Below are positions 43,810 to 55,693 of a DNA stretch of 64,000 bases, piece by piece. Location: contig JAFRAO010000022.1 of NCBI GenBank assembly GCA_017405375.1, positions 1 through 64,000 on the forward strand, in the 5' to 3' direction. The stretch comes from a bacterium (GTDB lineage: Bacteria; Cyanobacteriota; Vampirovibrionia; Gastranaerophilales; Gastranaerophilaceae). Below the pieces are notes generated by a model, which saw only the letters and a list, made by a program, of their open reading frames with translations, made no database searches and was not told where the DNA came from. Each line of letters begins with the position of its first letter. The first letter of the stretch is position 1. Both the position numbers and the translations under genes were made by a program.

Positions 43810-44196
43810 ATGGCAAGACCAAAAACAACAAAGAAAAAAGAAAAAAAGAACGTATTACAAGGTGTTGTTCATATTCAATCAACATTTAATAATACAATCG
43901 TAACTTCAACAGATACTCAAGGTAATGCAATAGCTTGGGCTACTGCAGGTGCTTCAGGATTCAAGGGTGCAAGAAAAGGTACTCCGTTTGCAGCTCAATC
44001 AGCAGCAGAACTTGTAGCTAAAAAATCAATCGACCAAGGTATGAAAAAAGTAGAAGTATATATAAAAGGACCTGGTTCAGGACGTGAAACAGCAATCAGA
44101 GCTATTCAAGCTGCAGGTTTGGAAATTACATTAATTAAAGATGTAACTCCAATTCCTCACAATGGTTGCAGACCACCTAAAAAACGTCGTGTATAG
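43810..44196 (+). CDS. rpsK: Small ribosomal subunit protein S11
   Basis: 128 residues. Diagnostic segments are [59 protein letters not shown] and the C-terminal [16 protein letters not shown]. Part of the 30S platform. Lies 65 bases after rpsM, a gap with an AAGGAAT ribosome site and no other feature. Confidence 0.98.
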   Translation: MARPKTTKKKEKKNVLQGVVHIQSTFNNTIVTSTDTQGNAIAWATAGASGFKGARKGTPFAAQSAAELVAKKSIDQGMKKVEVYIKGPGSGRETAIRAIQAAGLEITLIKDVTPIPHNGCRPPKKRRV

Positions 44197-44234
44197 TTTA
44201 GTTAATTATTAGAGAATATAAAAGGAAAAGTAAA

Positions 44235-44837
44235 ATGTCAAAATATACAGGTGCAAGAAACAAATTATTCCGTAATTTTGGAGTAAAAGATTTATCAAAT
44301 AGAAAGTTGACTTCCTCAATGCGTCAAACTGCATCAGGTCAACATGGTGCTGTTAGAAAAAAACTTTCTGAATATGCATTACACTTAAATGAAAAGCAAA
44401 AAATCAGATTAACATATTTAGTATCTGAAAAACAATTTGCAAAATATTATAATGAAGCTGCAAGAAGAAAAGGTGTTACAGGTACTATTCTTTTACAATT
44501 ATTAGAATCAAGACTTGACAATGTTTTATTCAGAGTCGGTTTTGGAATAACAAGAAAACAATCAAGACAAATAGTTAATCATGGACACATTTTGGTAAAT
44601 GGCAAAAAAGTAGATATTCCATCTTATTTATTGAAAGCCGGAGATGTAATTACAATAAGAGAAAAAAGCAAATCATTTGTTAAAAACGTAATTGATATGA
44701 TTGATTTACCTTGTGAATCAGCATGGATTACAAAAGATAAAGATGCTATGAAAATTACATTTGACAGAGTTCCTGAAAGGGAAGAACTTGATCCTGAATT
44801 AAAAGAACAACTTGTAATTGAGTATTATTCTAAGTAG
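44235..44837 (+). CDS. rpsD: Small ribosomal subunit protein S4
   Basis: 200 residues. KLFRNFGVKDL and KQKIRLTYLVSEKQFAKY lead to the S4 RNA-binding domain (LESRLDNVLFRVGFG; NHGHILVNGKKVDIPSYLLK). No N-terminal zinc cysteines, so it is the C- form. S4 is the known autoregulator of alpha operons in E. coli, making it the first candidate to bind the leader before rpsM. Confidence 0.97.
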   Translation: MSKYTGARNKLFRNFGVKDLSNRKLTSSMRQTASGQHGAVRKKLSEYALHLNEKQKIRLTYLVSEKQFAKYYNEAARRKGVTGTILLQLLESRLDNVLFRVGFGITRKQSRQIVNHGHILVNGKKVDIPSYLLKAGDVITIREKSKSFVKNVIDMIDLPCESAWITKDKDAMKITFDRVPEREELDPELKEQLVIEYYSK

Positions 44838-44900
44838 GATAATTTTATTGAGTTTTCAAATGTATTAATTTGTAATTAAATAATTAGGAGAAAAAATAAA

Positions 44901-45881
44901 ATGGATTTAAAAATAAAAACAGTGAATACAACAACTGATTCAGATGGTTCACAATATGGTAAATTTGTTATTGAGCCTTTATCAAAAGGTTTTGGTAACA
45001 CAATAGGTAATTCTTTAAGAAGGGTATTATTATCAAGCCTTGAAGGTACTGCTGTTACAGCTGTAAGAATTGAAGGTATTACACATGAATACACTGCTAT
45101 TCCGGGTGTTGTAGAAGATGTAATAGATGTAATGTTGAACTTGAAAGGTTTAGTAATTAAGACTGATTCAAAGGACCCTCAAAGTTTAAGAATTGATGTT
45201 GACCATGCAGGTCCTGTTTTGGCAAGTGATATTCAATTACCGGCAGGAGTAAAAGTTGTAAATCCTGACTGGTTAATTTGTACAATAGCTGATGGAGGTA
45301 GTTTCCATGCAGATATTATGGTAGAAACAGGAAAGGGTTATGTACCTCACGATGTTCCAAGAGATGCAAAATCAGGTCAATCAATAGATGTATTACCAAT
45401 TGATGCAACATTTATGCCAATCAAACGTGTAGCATACAATGTTGAACCTACTCGTGTAGGTGATTCAATAGATTTTGATAAGGTTACACTTGAAATTTGG
45501 TCAAACGGTTCAGTTGATGTTACAACTGCTTTGACTCAATCAGCACAATTATTAATTGAACATTTCATGCAAATTGCAGCTATTTCAGGACAACCTATAA
45601 CAGTAAATCAAGTTCCTGTTGCGGGCGAAGAAGAAGTTGATGAATCAGAACCTACAACAACAATTACTATTGAAGAATTGGAATTATCAGTAAGAGCGTA
45701 TAACTGCTTGAAAAGAGCAAGTATCAATTCGATGTCTGAATTATTGAAAAAATCAGAACATGATTTATTGAATATTAAAAACTTTGGTAAAAAATCATCA
45801 GATGAAGTTATTGAAAGATTACATCATTTTGGTTTAGATTTGGCTCCAAATCCGGAACTACCTGAAGAAGAATTGGTATAA
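44901..45881 (+). CDS. rpoA: DNA-directed RNA polymerase subunit alpha
   Basis: 326 residues, complete. The N-terminal dimerisation domain contains FVIEPLSKGFGNTIGNSLRR and VEDVIDVMLNLKGL; a linker with EEVDESEPTTTITIEE leads to the C-terminal domain LELSVRAYNCLKRASINSMS, LLNIKNFGKKSSDEVIERL. Scaffold for beta and beta' assembly and contact point for UP elements and activators. AGGAG ten bases before the ATG. Confidence 0.98.
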   Translation: MDLKIKTVNTTTDSDGSQYGKFVIEPLSKGFGNTIGNSLRRVLLSSLEGTAVTAVRIEGITHEYTAIPGVVEDVIDVMLNLKGLVIKTDSKDPQSLRIDVDHAGPVLASDIQLPAGVKVVNPDWLICTIADGGSFHADIMVETGKGYVPHDVPRDAKSGQSIDVLPIDATFMPIKRVAYNVEPTRVGDSIDFDKVTLEIWSNGSVDVTTALTQSAQLLIEHFMQIAAISGQPITVNQVPVAGEEEVDESEPTTTITIEELELSVRAYNCLKRASINSMSELLKKSEHDLLNIKNFGKKSSDEVIERLHHFGLDLAPNPELPEEELV

Positions 45882-45916
45882 TAAAAAAATAAATATAGAA
45901 AATAAAGGATAAAAAA

Positions 45917-46345
45917 ATGAGACACTTAACAAAAAAACATACGCTTGGAAAGGCAAAAGACCAGAGAGATGCCTTATTGCGTGCTTTAGCAACTGAGTTA
46001 TTTACTCATGGTGAAATCAAAACAACGTTGGCTCGTGCAAAAGCGTTAAGACCATACGTTGAGGATTTGATTACGCTTGCCAAAAAAGGTGATTTAACAT
46101 CTCGTCGCCAAGCTGCCAAATTTATTTATGACAAAGAAATTGGTAAATTTATTGATAATGCGACAGGTGAAGTATTTGAAACAGTAGAAGAAGGTAAAAA
46201 ACTTCCAAAACAAACTGTTTTGAGAAAATTATTCTGTGTAATTGGTAAAAAATACACTGATAGAAACGGTGGATACACAAGAATTTACCACTTACCACCA
46301 AGACGTGGTGATGCAAGCGAAATGGCATTAATTCAATTAGTATAA
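45917..46345 (+). CDS. rplQ: Large ribosomal subunit protein L17
   Basis: 142 residues. MRHLTKKHTLGKAKDQRDAL and LFTHGEIKTTLARAKALRPY are the family hallmark; YTRIYHLPPRRGDASEMALI ends it. About 20 residues longer than E. coli over the common core because of an insertion around KFIDNATGEVFETVEEG. Follows rpoA as in most bacteria. Confidence 0.97.
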   Translation: MRHLTKKHTLGKAKDQRDALLRALATELFTHGEIKTTLARAKALRPYVEDLITLAKKGDLTSRRQAAKFIYDKEIGKFIDNATGEVFETVEEGKKLPKQTVLRKLFCVIGKKYTDRNGGYTRIYHLPPRRGDASEMALIQLV

Positions 46346-46348
46346 TTT

Positions 46349-47125
46349 ATGACAAGGTATTCGTTTTTAGTACAATATCTGGGCAAAAATTATGCGGGAA
46401 GCCAGATTCAATTTGAAGAAGATGGTACGGAAAGACCCATTCCGACGATTCAAGGCGAATTGGAAAAGGCAATATGTACATTGAAAAGGGTTCAAAGAAC
46501 CCCGAATAATCCAAGACCAATAAAAACGGTCTTTTCCGGAAGAACTGATGCAGGTGTTAATTCAGTCGGACAAACGGTTCATGTTGATTTTGATGAACAA
46601 ATTGTTGCTTCTAGGTTTATCAGATCAATAAACGGTTTGTTACCGAAAGATATATCAATATCGGACGTGGTTGAAGTTCCTGAAACATTTCATGCTCAAA
46701 AGTCTGCAAAATCAAGGCAATACAGATATGTATTCTTAAATCGCAGTCAAAGACAAGCTTTTGATGGTGAACTATTAAGAGTGAGGCATGAATTGAATAT
46801 AGAAAGAATGAATAATGCTTTAAAGTACTTAGAGGGTTATCATGATTTCACAAGTTTCAGAAATAACGGAAGTTCTAATCCATATACAGATTGTGAGGTA
46901 TATCAAGCAAGTTGTGTAAGGAACGAAGATATGGTTGTGGTTGATATAATTGCAAACAGATTTTTGTATAACATGGTGCGAATAATAATAGGTACGTTGT
47001 TAGAAATAGAACGGACAAATAAATCTCCTGAACATATGTTGGAAGTATTAAAAGCCAAAGACAGAACAAAAGCGGGAGAAACGGTTACACCAGTCGGTTT
47101 AACCTTATTGAAAGTAGAATATTAA
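46349..47125 (+). CDS. truA: tRNA pseudouridine(38-40) synthase
   Basis: 258 residues. The catalytic aspartate is in [19 protein letters not shown], with [12 protein letters not shown] and [16 protein letters not shown] as further TruA marks. It isomerises uridines in the tRNA anticodon arm. Three bases after rplQ and 25 before rplM, part of one long ribosomal transcript. Confidence 0.95.
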   Translation: MTRYSFLVQYLGKNYAGSQIQFEEDGTERPIPTIQGELEKAICTLKRVQRTPNNPRPIKTVFSGRTDAGVNSVGQTVHVDFDEQIVASRFIRSINGLLPKDISISDVVEVPETFHAQKSAKSRQYRYVFLNRSQRQAFDGELLRVRHELNIERMNNALKYLEGYHDFTSFRNNGSSNPYTDCEVYQASCVRNEDMVVVDIIANRFLYNMVRIIIGTLLEIERTNKSPEHMLEVLKAKDRTKAGETVTPVGLTLLKVEY

Positions 47126-47150
47126 AAAAAAACATAATGGAGAAAAAAGC

Positions 47151-47588
47151 ATGAAAACTTATTCAGCAAAACCTCTTGAAGTTGAAAGAAAATGGTATGT
47201 TATAGATGCAACAGACGAAATTTTAGGTCGTTTGGCTGTTAGAGTAGCAAACATTTTAAGAGGTAAAAACAAACCGGAATATACACCGAACGTAGATACA
47301 GGTGATTTTGTTATTGTAATCAATTCTGATAAAGTTAAGGTTACAGGAAACAAAGAAACAGATAAAATTTATTATCACCACACAATGTATCCGGGCGGAT
47401 TAAAATCAGCTAGTTTCAAAGAATTAATGGAAAAAGATTCAAGAAAAGTAATAGAAATGGCTGTAAAAGGAATGCTTCAACACAATACATTAGGCGCAGA
47501 ACAATTCAACAAATTGAAAGTTTATGCAGGTGCAGAACATCCACATGCCGCACAAAAACCTATTGTATTAGAAAAGGAGGCTAAATAA
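47151..47588 (+). CDS. rplM: Large ribosomal subunit protein L13
   Basis: 145 residues. [52 protein letters not shown] and [20 protein letters not shown] are characteristic. Early 50S assembly protein. Its stop overlaps the rpsI start (TAATG), and the rpsI ribosome site AGGAGG lies inside its last codons. Confidence 0.98.
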   Translation: MKTYSAKPLEVERKWYVIDATDEILGRLAVRVANILRGKNKPEYTPNVDTGDFVIVINSDKVKVTGNKETDKIYYHHTMYPGGLKSASFKELMEKDSRKVIEMAVKGMLQHNTLGAEQFNKLKVYAGAEHPHAAQKPIVLEKEAK

Positions 47589-47983
47589 TGGCAGATAAAG
47601 AATTTATTGCAACAGGACGTAGAAAGACTTCTATAGCAGTTGTAAAGTTAGTAAAAGGAAAAGGCAGAATTTTCGTTAACGGCAGAAAATTATTAGACCA
47701 TATTGGAAACAAGCCTGCGATTGAAATGATGGTATATAGACCATTAGTATTAACAGAAAATCAAGAAAAATACGATGTAAGAGTAAAAGCAGTTGGTGGT
47801 GGTGTTGTATCACAAGCAGGTGCAATAAGACATGGTATAGCAAGAGCTCTTGTAAAAGTTAATGAAGAATACAAATCAGTATTAAAAGCTGAAGGTTTAT
47901 TAACTCGTGATCCACGTGTAAAAGAACGTAAAAAATACGGTCAAAAAAGAGCAAGAAAGAGATTCCAATTCTCAAAACGTTAA
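47588..47983 (+). CDS. rpsI: Small ribosomal subunit protein S9
   Basis: 131 residues. [39 protein letters not shown] and the basic C-terminus [20 protein letters not shown] ending QFSKR; the final Arg would be Arg-Lys order reversed in most species but the tail otherwise fits contact with P-site tRNA. Translationally coupled to rplM; last gene before a terminator. Confidence 0.97.
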   Translation: MADKEFIATGRRKTSIAVVKLVKGKGRIFVNGRKLLDHIGNKPAIEMMVYRPLVLTENQEKYDVRVKAVGGGVVSQAGAIRHGIARALVKVNEEYKSVLKAEGLLTRDPRVKERKKYGQKRARKRFQFSKR

Positions 47984-48011
47984 TACAAATTGTATTTATA
48001 AAAATAAAATT

Positions 48012-48044
48012 AAAAAAGAGGCGTATAAAATATGCCTCTTTTTT
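48012..48044 (+). terminator. Rho-independent terminator after rpsI
   Basis: AAAAAAGAGGC (48012-48022) pairs with GCCTCTTTTTT (48034-48044) across a short A/T loop. A-run and U-run flank the stem, so it may also stop leftward transcripts. Confidence 0.9.
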
Positions 48045-48056
48045 GTTCAATATTCA

Positions 48057-48084
48057 ATAAAAAATGCCCAATTAAAATTGGGCA
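48057..48084 (-). terminator. Rho-independent terminator after the HU gene
   Basis: TGCCCAATT (48065-48073) and AATTGGGCA (48076-48084) make a nine-base stem with a two-base loop as written (the innermost pairs would open); on the minus strand TTTTTTATT follows. It ends the leftward hup transcript 22 bases after its stop. Confidence 0.85.
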
Positions 48085-48105
48085 CAAAAACTTGTTAAAA
48101 ATATC

Positions 48106-48384
48106 TTATTGAGCATTAACAACAGTTTTGAATTTTTTACCTGCAGAGAAAGCTGGAACAACTTTAGCAGGGATTTTAATTTCTTTACCTGTTTGAGGGT
48201 TTCTGCCATTTCTTGCTGCACGTTGACGAGGTTCAAAAGTTCCGAAACCAACTAATGTAACTTTTTTACCTTTAGCAACAGTTTTTTGAATAGTATCAAC
48301 TAATGCTAATAAAATTTCATTAGCATCTTTGTGTGTAACTTTAGCTCTTTTTGCAATTTCTTGTACTAATTCTTCTTTGTTCAT
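48106..48384 (-). CDS. hup: HU-family DNA-binding protein
   Basis: 92 residues. VTLVGFGTFEPRQRAARNGR then NPQTGKEIKIPAKVVPAFSA is the beta-arm motif, KFKTVVNA ends it, and the N-terminal helices match HU rather than IHF. Binds and bends DNA as a homodimer. Monocistronic, with a strong promoter and terminator; AAAGGAAA before the ATG. Confidence 0.96.
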   Translation of the reverse strand: MNKEELVQEIAKRAKVTHKDANEILLALVDTIQKTVAKGKKVTLVGFGTFEPRQRAARNGRNPQTGKEIKIPAKVVPAFSAGKKFKTVVNAQ

Positions 48385-48430
48385 CTTAATTTCCTTTCTT
48401 ATAACATACTATAAACGAATGTACCTAACC

Positions 48431-48459
48431 ATTATAAGCATAAATACTTTAAATGGCAA
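48431..48459 (-). promoter_or_regulatory. Promoter of the HU gene
   Basis: On the minus strand TTGCCA (48459-48454), 17 bases, then TATAAT (48436-48431). Near-consensus hexamers and spacing, about 47 bases before the ATG. Confidence 0.75.
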
Positions 48460-48536
48460 TATTTTATTTTTTTAAATATTTTATGACATAAATATTTGAA
48501 AATAGTTGATTTGTATGTGTTTTGGATATTTTATAA

Positions 48537-48564
48537 TTTTACATTTCTATACAAAAATGTAAAA
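48537..48564. repeat. Inverted repeat between HU and the GT2 gene
   Basis: TTTTACATTT (48537-48546) and AAATGTAAAA (48555-48564) are perfect ten-base arms around eight bases. No U-run follows on the + strand. It lies about 40 bases upstream of a TATAAT (48603-48608) that probably serves the glycosyltransferase, so it may be an operator. Confidence 0.4.
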
Positions 48565-48650
48565 ATTTCGATTATATGCATGATATTTTGTATTGTTTTT
48601 GGTATAATTGTCGGGTAACTAAAAAGAATTGCAAGGATTTTGGGATAGTA

Positions 48651-50000
48651 ATGAAAGAAAGATTGATATTGTTTATAATTATGGCGGGTTTGTCTGCGTT
48701 TTTGTATGTGTACCAATATCATTTTAATACTATATGGGGATTGGCTTTTTTAATATTATGCATGTCCATTTATTCAATATATATGATTTTGGCAGACAAG
48801 CACAAACGTCGTAAATTGAAGAAAAATCCGCAAGTAATTAATCAAAATTATAAACCGTTTGTCACAATAATGGTTCCTGCTCATAATGAAAGCAGTGTAA
48901 TAATGGATACGGTTGAAAATATTTTAAACATTGATTATCCGAATTATGAATTAATTATAATTGATGACAGGAGTACGGATAATACTGCTGAGATATTAAG
49001 AATGTTAGAAAATAAGCATGCTAATGTAAAAGCACTTATACGAGAAAAGCATGCATTCCCCGGTAAATCTGCAGTACTAAATGATGCAATGCAATTAGCA
49101 GAAGGTGAAGCAATATTAGTTTTTGATGCAGATGCAAGAGTTGAGCCTGATTTTTTGTTAAAATTGGTTCCGCATTTAGAAGCTGATGATGTTGGGGCTG
49201 TTCAGGCCAGAAAAGTTATTTCAAATCGGGATGTAAATTTTCTAACTCGTTGTCAAGATAATGAAATGACTTTAGATACGCACTTTCAAATTGGAAGGGA
49301 TGCTGTAAAAGGGGCAGTTGAGCTTAGGGGAAACGGTGAATTAATAAAAAGAAAAGCATTAGAAGATATAGACGGTTGGAATAATTACACATTAGTTGAT
49401 GACTTAGATATGTCAACAAGACTTCATATAAAAGGTTGGGATATTCGTTTTTGTCCTGACGTAGAAGTAAGAGAAGAGGCAGTAGTTTATCTAAAAGCAC
49501 TGTACAGGCAGAGAAGACGTTGGTATGAGGGTACAATCAGACGTTATTTAGAATTGTTTGGTGAAGTGCTGAATTCGAAAAAGATGTCTTTACGTGCCAG
49601 TTTGGACATGACTGCGTATATTTCGGAATTCGTTATGCCAATGTGGTTTACTTTGGAAGTTGTAATAAGATTATTCAAAGTTTTAACCGGTAAAGTCGCA
49701 GTAAATGATATCGGAATATTTACTTCAATTATAATAGGTGTAGTGATAGGAATTTGTTTTACATTGGCTACTCGATACAGTTTAAGAAAATATAATCATT
49801 TAGGTCGTTTACAAGCATTAAAACAGGCTGTGGAAACATCTGCTTATATATTGGCGATATGGTTTCCGATAGCGTTTTATATATCATTAAAAATAATATT
49901 TTTACCAAAAGATATGAATTGGGGAAAAACTACTCATGGTTTAATTTTGGAAGAAGCAGAAAAAGAAAATACAAAAGAAAAGGAAAAAATAACAATTTAA
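48651..50000 (+). CDS. Family 2 glycosyltransferase, membrane-bound (BcsA/HAS-like)
   Basis: 449 residues from ATG 48651; the 25 codons of open frame above it include the likely promoter and are excluded. Two N-terminal membrane helices, then GT2 motifs: VTIMVPAHNESSVIMDTVEN, DDRSTDNTAEI, VFDADARVEPDFL, the DDLD acceptor motif (TLVDDLDMSTRL) and RQRRRWYEG, the processive QxxRW-type signature. Three C-terminal helices follow. It probably polymerises a surface polysaccharide; no PilZ domain is visible. Confidence 0.88.
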   Translation: MKERLILFIIMAGLSAFLYVYQYHFNTIWGLAFLILCMSIYSIYMILADKHKRRKLKKNPQVINQNYKPFVTIMVPAHNESSVIMDTVENILNIDYPNYELIIIDDRSTDNTAEILRMLENKHANVKALIREKHAFPGKSAVLNDAMQLAEGEAILVFDADARVEPDFLLKLVPHLEADDVGAVQARKVISNRDVNFLTRCQDNEMTLDTHFQIGRDAVKGAVELRGNGELIKRKALEDIDGWNNYTLVDDLDMSTRLHIKGWDIRFCPDVEVREEAVVYLKALYRQRRRWYEGTIRRYLELFGEVLNSKKMSLRASLDMTAYISEFVMPMWFTLEVVIRLFKVLTGKVAVNDIGIFTSIIIGVVIGICFTLATRYSLRKYNHLGRLQALKQAVETSAYILAIWFPIAFYISLKIIFLPKDMNWGKTTHGLILEEAEKENTKEKEKITI

Positions 50001-50016
50001 GATAAAGGGGTACGAA

Positions 50017-50544
50017 ATGTTAGCAGGAATTAAAGAAAAAATCAGAGCTGTTAAAGATTTTCCGAAAGAAGGAATAATATTTAGAGATATTACAACTGCA
50101 CTAAAAGATGCAGATGTTATGGCTGCGATGATTGATTATTTGTATGAACAGTATAAAGATAAAAAAATTGATTATATTGTGGGTTTAGAATCTCGCGGAT
50201 TTATTGTTGGCATGCCACTTGCATATAAGTTACATGTGGGTTTTGTTCCAATTAGAAAACCGGGAAAATTGCCTGCTGATAAGTATAGTCAAACGTATGA
50301 TTTGGAGTATGGTTCAGATACAATAGAAATGCATAAAGATGCAATCGAAGAAGGTGCTAATGTTTTGTTAGTTGATGATTTGTTAGCAACCGGCGGAACA
50401 GCATGTGCTGCTTGTAATCTTATTCGCAAAGCAAAAGGAAATATTGTAGGAGCTGCTTTTTGGATTGAATTAAACGGTTTAAACGGCAGACAAAAGTTGA
50501 AAGAATTCGAAAATTGTGAAGTGATTTCAATGCTTCAATATTAG
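50017..50544 (+). CDS. apt: Adenine phosphoribosyltransferase
   Basis: 175 residues. VKDFPKEGIIFRDITTALKD opens it, and the PRPP loop is VLLVDDLLATGGTACAAC; GLESRGFIVGMPLAYKL and FVPIRKPGKLPADKY are also diagnostic. It salvages adenine to AMP. AAAGGGG lies before ATG 50017, 16 bases after the glycosyltransferase. Confidence 0.95.
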   Translation: MLAGIKEKIRAVKDFPKEGIIFRDITTALKDADVMAAMIDYLYEQYKDKKIDYIVGLESRGFIVGMPLAYKLHVGFVPIRKPGKLPADKYSQTYDLEYGSDTIEMHKDAIEEGANVLLVDDLLATGGTACAACNLIRKAKGNIVGAAFWIELNGLNGRQKLKEFENCEVISMLQY

Positions 50545-50577
50545 ACTTTATAATTTTTTTAAAAAAATAAAACTTTG

Positions 50578-51810
50578 TTATTTTACGTATATTTTGTTAA
50601 TTAATTCATCAGGCAAAAACTGTTGATAGGTTTCTGGATTAGCATGTGTGTATATGTAACCTTCCCCAAAACCATACTTTTTGGCATCTTTGTAGTGTGA
50701 ATCTCTTAAATGCATTGGCGGCGGATAATCTTTACCAGAATAAATATCCGATAATGCCTCATCAATAGCGCATACTGTTGAATTTGATTTTTTAGATTTG
50801 GCCACATATATTACGGCTTGAGCGAGTGGAATTCTGGCCTCAGGGAATCCTAAAATTTCAACGGCATGATAAGCACTAACTGCAAGTGATAAAGCCATAG
50901 GATTTGCGTTTCCGACATCTTCTGCAGCGCATACAATTAATCTTCGAGCAATAAATCTGGGGTCTTCTCCTGCTGCAATCATTTTTGCCAAATAATATAT
51001 TGCAGCATTTACGTCAGAACCTCTTAAACTTTTTTGAAATGCTGATGCGCAGTCATAATGTTCTTGTCTTGAATATCTTGTTGCTCTTGATTGAACCAAT
51101 TCTTGTAAATTATCAAATTCAATTTTGCGGGATTTTCCGTCGAATGACCCTGAAAAATAAGAATTTTCAACAATATTTAAAGCATATCTTGCATCTCCGT
51201 TAGAGATATTAACTATAAAATCAACAATTTTATCATCATAATTTACAGGTTGATATTTATCAGCTAAATAGTCGTAGCCTTTAATCACAAGTTTTTTTAT
51301 TGAATCATCATCTAATGTATTCAATCTGATTACTTGGAGTCTTGAAAGGAGTGCCGGTACAACTTGAAAAGACGGATTTTCTGTTGTGGAACCCATTAAA
51401 AAAAATGTTCCGTTCTCTAAATGAGGTAAAAGTGCATCTTGCTGTGTTTTAGAGTATCTGTGAATTTCGTCAATGAAAAGCACAGTTTTTTGATTGTTTC
51501 TCAATGCTTCTTTTGCTTTTTCTACTGCTTCTTTAATATCTTTTACTCCTGAAGTAACGGCTGATATTTCAATAAACATAGCATTTACGGATTTAGCGAT
51601 AATTCTTGCTAAAGTTGTTTTTCCGCAGCCGGAAGGTCCCCAAAAAATTAATGAAAAAAGTCTGCCTGATGTTATTAAATTATAAAGCGGTGAATTTTTT
51701 GAAATAACGTTACATTGTCCTAAATACTCGTCCAGCGTGCTTGGACGTAATATTTCTGCTAACGGAATTTGTTTATTTTTATTTTCTAATTCAGTAAATA
51801 AATTGTTCAT
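50578..51810 (-). CDS. rarA: Replication-associated recombination protein A (RarA/MgsA)
   Basis: 410 residues. AAA+ ATPase with Walker A GPSGCGKTT near 54-62, Walker B VLFIDEIHRYSKTQQDALLP, sensor 1 STTENPSF, and the RarA-specific SDVNAAIYYLAKMI, AEDVGNANPMAL and KYGFGEGYIYTHANPETY. A clamp-loader relative acting at stalled forks. Divergent from the solute-binding protein with only 29 bases between them. Confidence 0.95.
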   Translation of the reverse strand: MNNLFTELENKNKQIPLAEILRPSTLDEYLGQCNVISKNSPLYNLITSGRLFSLIFWGPSGCGKTTLARIIAKSVNAMFIEISAVTSGVKDIKEAVEKAKEALRNNQKTVLFIDEIHRYSKTQQDALLPHLENGTFFLMGSTTENPSFQVVPALLSRLQVIRLNTLDDDSIKKLVIKGYDYLADKYQPVNYDDKIVDFIVNISNGDARYALNIVENSYFSGSFDGKSRKIEFDNLQELVQSRATRYSRQEHYDCASAFQKSLRGSDVNAAIYYLAKMIAAGEDPRFIARRLIVCAAEDVGNANPMALSLAVSAYHAVEILGFPEARIPLAQAVIYVAKSKKSNSTVCAIDEALSDIYSGKDYPPPMHLRDSHYKDAKKYGFGEGYIYTHANPETYQQFLPDELINKIYVK

Positions 51811-51839
51811 AGTATAATTGTATCATTAAAAGGGCAAAT

Positions 51840-53090
51840 ATGAAAAAGAATAAGTTAATTATTATAATAGTATCTATAATTTTAGTGTTGGTTTTGATAT
51901 TGGCTGTGTGTTTTTCTCTAAGGATTATAAAAAAAATATCAGCCAAAAATAAAGAAATTGTTGTTTGGACACTTCAGATGAATGATTTTACGCCATACAT
52001 GATTGACGTAATTACAAAATTTGAAAATCAAAATCCCGGAATAAAAATAAAATGGATTGATGTACCGTTTTCCGAAGGTGAGAAACGGACATTAGCAGCT
52101 ATTTTAAGTGACAATCCTCCGTCGCTGGTTAATTTGAATCCTGATTTTTCAAGTGTTTTAGCGCAAAAAGGGGCTTTGGAAGAAATTTCAAAAAATACTT
52201 TAAAAGATTATAATCAGTCATTGATTAACGCTTTTGAAATTAACGGTAAAAATTATTTTATTCCTTGGTATGCAACTTCTGCAATAACGATATATAATAA
52301 AAAATTACTGAGTAAAGCAGGGTTTCAAATTCCCCCAAAGACTTACAAAGATGTAGAAAAATACGCACAAGAAGTTTTTGACAAAACAGGTTCATATATA
52401 TTTATGCCGACGGTTACTGAAAATGATACTTTATTGAAAATATTGAATAAATACGGGATTGATAATCCAAATAAATTAACGAGTAATAAATCAATCGAGA
52501 TATTTGATTTTTATAAAAATTTGTACAAAAAGAAATTGATTCCTGAAGAGAGTGTTACTCAAACGCATAGAGAGGCGTTGGAAAAATATATGTCGCAAAA
52601 TATAGTTACGCTTCAGGCAGGTGCAAATTTTTTGAATTTAATAAAAGAAAACGCACCAAATGTTTATAAAAATACTGATGTATCAAATCAAATTGTTGGC
52701 GATTTAGGTCAATATGATTTTTCAATGATGAATTTTGTAATTCCTAAAAAAGCAAAACATAAGCAATACGCTCTTAAGTTTGCACTATTTTTAACAAATG
52801 AAGAAAATCAACTGGAATTAGCAAAATTAACAAATATTTTGGCTACAAATGAGAACGCATTGAAAGATGAATATTACCAAAAATACGATGAAAAAGATTT
52901 ACTTTCAAAAGCAAGAGTTTTAAGTGCTCAACAGTTATACAAGATTGAACCGATATTAAAGACACAAAAATCACAAAAAGATGTTAATACAGTATTAAAC
53001 ACTTCCATTCAAATGATATTATTGGATAATACCGATACAAAAAAAGTTTTGGAATCAGCTTCAAAAAAATGGTCAAAATTAAATTATTAA
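51840..53090 (+). CDS. ABC transporter solute-binding protein, family 1 (sugar type), membrane-anchored
   Basis: 416 residues. An N-terminal hydrophobic segment (about 5-33) has no lipobox or clear cleavage site, so it may remain as an anchor. The remainder is the two-lobed family 1 fold: EIVVWTLQMNDFTPYMIDVI, PSLVNLNPDFSSVLAQKGAL, WYATSAITIYNKKLLSKAG. No permease or ATPase gene is adjacent. Ligand unknown, sugar by family resemblance. Confidence 0.8.
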   Translation: MKKNKLIIIIVSIILVLVLILAVCFSLRIIKKISAKNKEIVVWTLQMNDFTPYMIDVITKFENQNPGIKIKWIDVPFSEGEKRTLAAILSDNPPSLVNLNPDFSSVLAQKGALEEISKNTLKDYNQSLINAFEINGKNYFIPWYATSAITIYNKKLLSKAGFQIPPKTYKDVEKYAQEVFDKTGSYIFMPTVTENDTLLKILNKYGIDNPNKLTSNKSIEIFDFYKNLYKKKLIPEESVTQTHREALEKYMSQNIVTLQAGANFLNLIKENAPNVYKNTDVSNQIVGDLGQYDFSMMNFVIPKKAKHKQYALKFALFLTNEENQLELAKLTNILATNENALKDEYYQKYDEKDLLSKARVLSAQQLYKIEPILKTQKSQKDVNTVLNTSIQMILLDNTDTKKVLESASKKWSKLNY

Positions 53091-53208
53091 GGTTTAAATT
53101 TGCTTAACAGTTAGTAAAGATTTTGAAGTTAGTCATGTAATGAATGCAAGTTTGTAGTATAATATTCTTAGAATAACAAGTAAAATAAATATATTGGGGG
53201 AAATATAA

Positions 53209-55677
<2,469 letters not shown>

Positions 55678-55693
55678 TAATAAAGAGGAAAAT

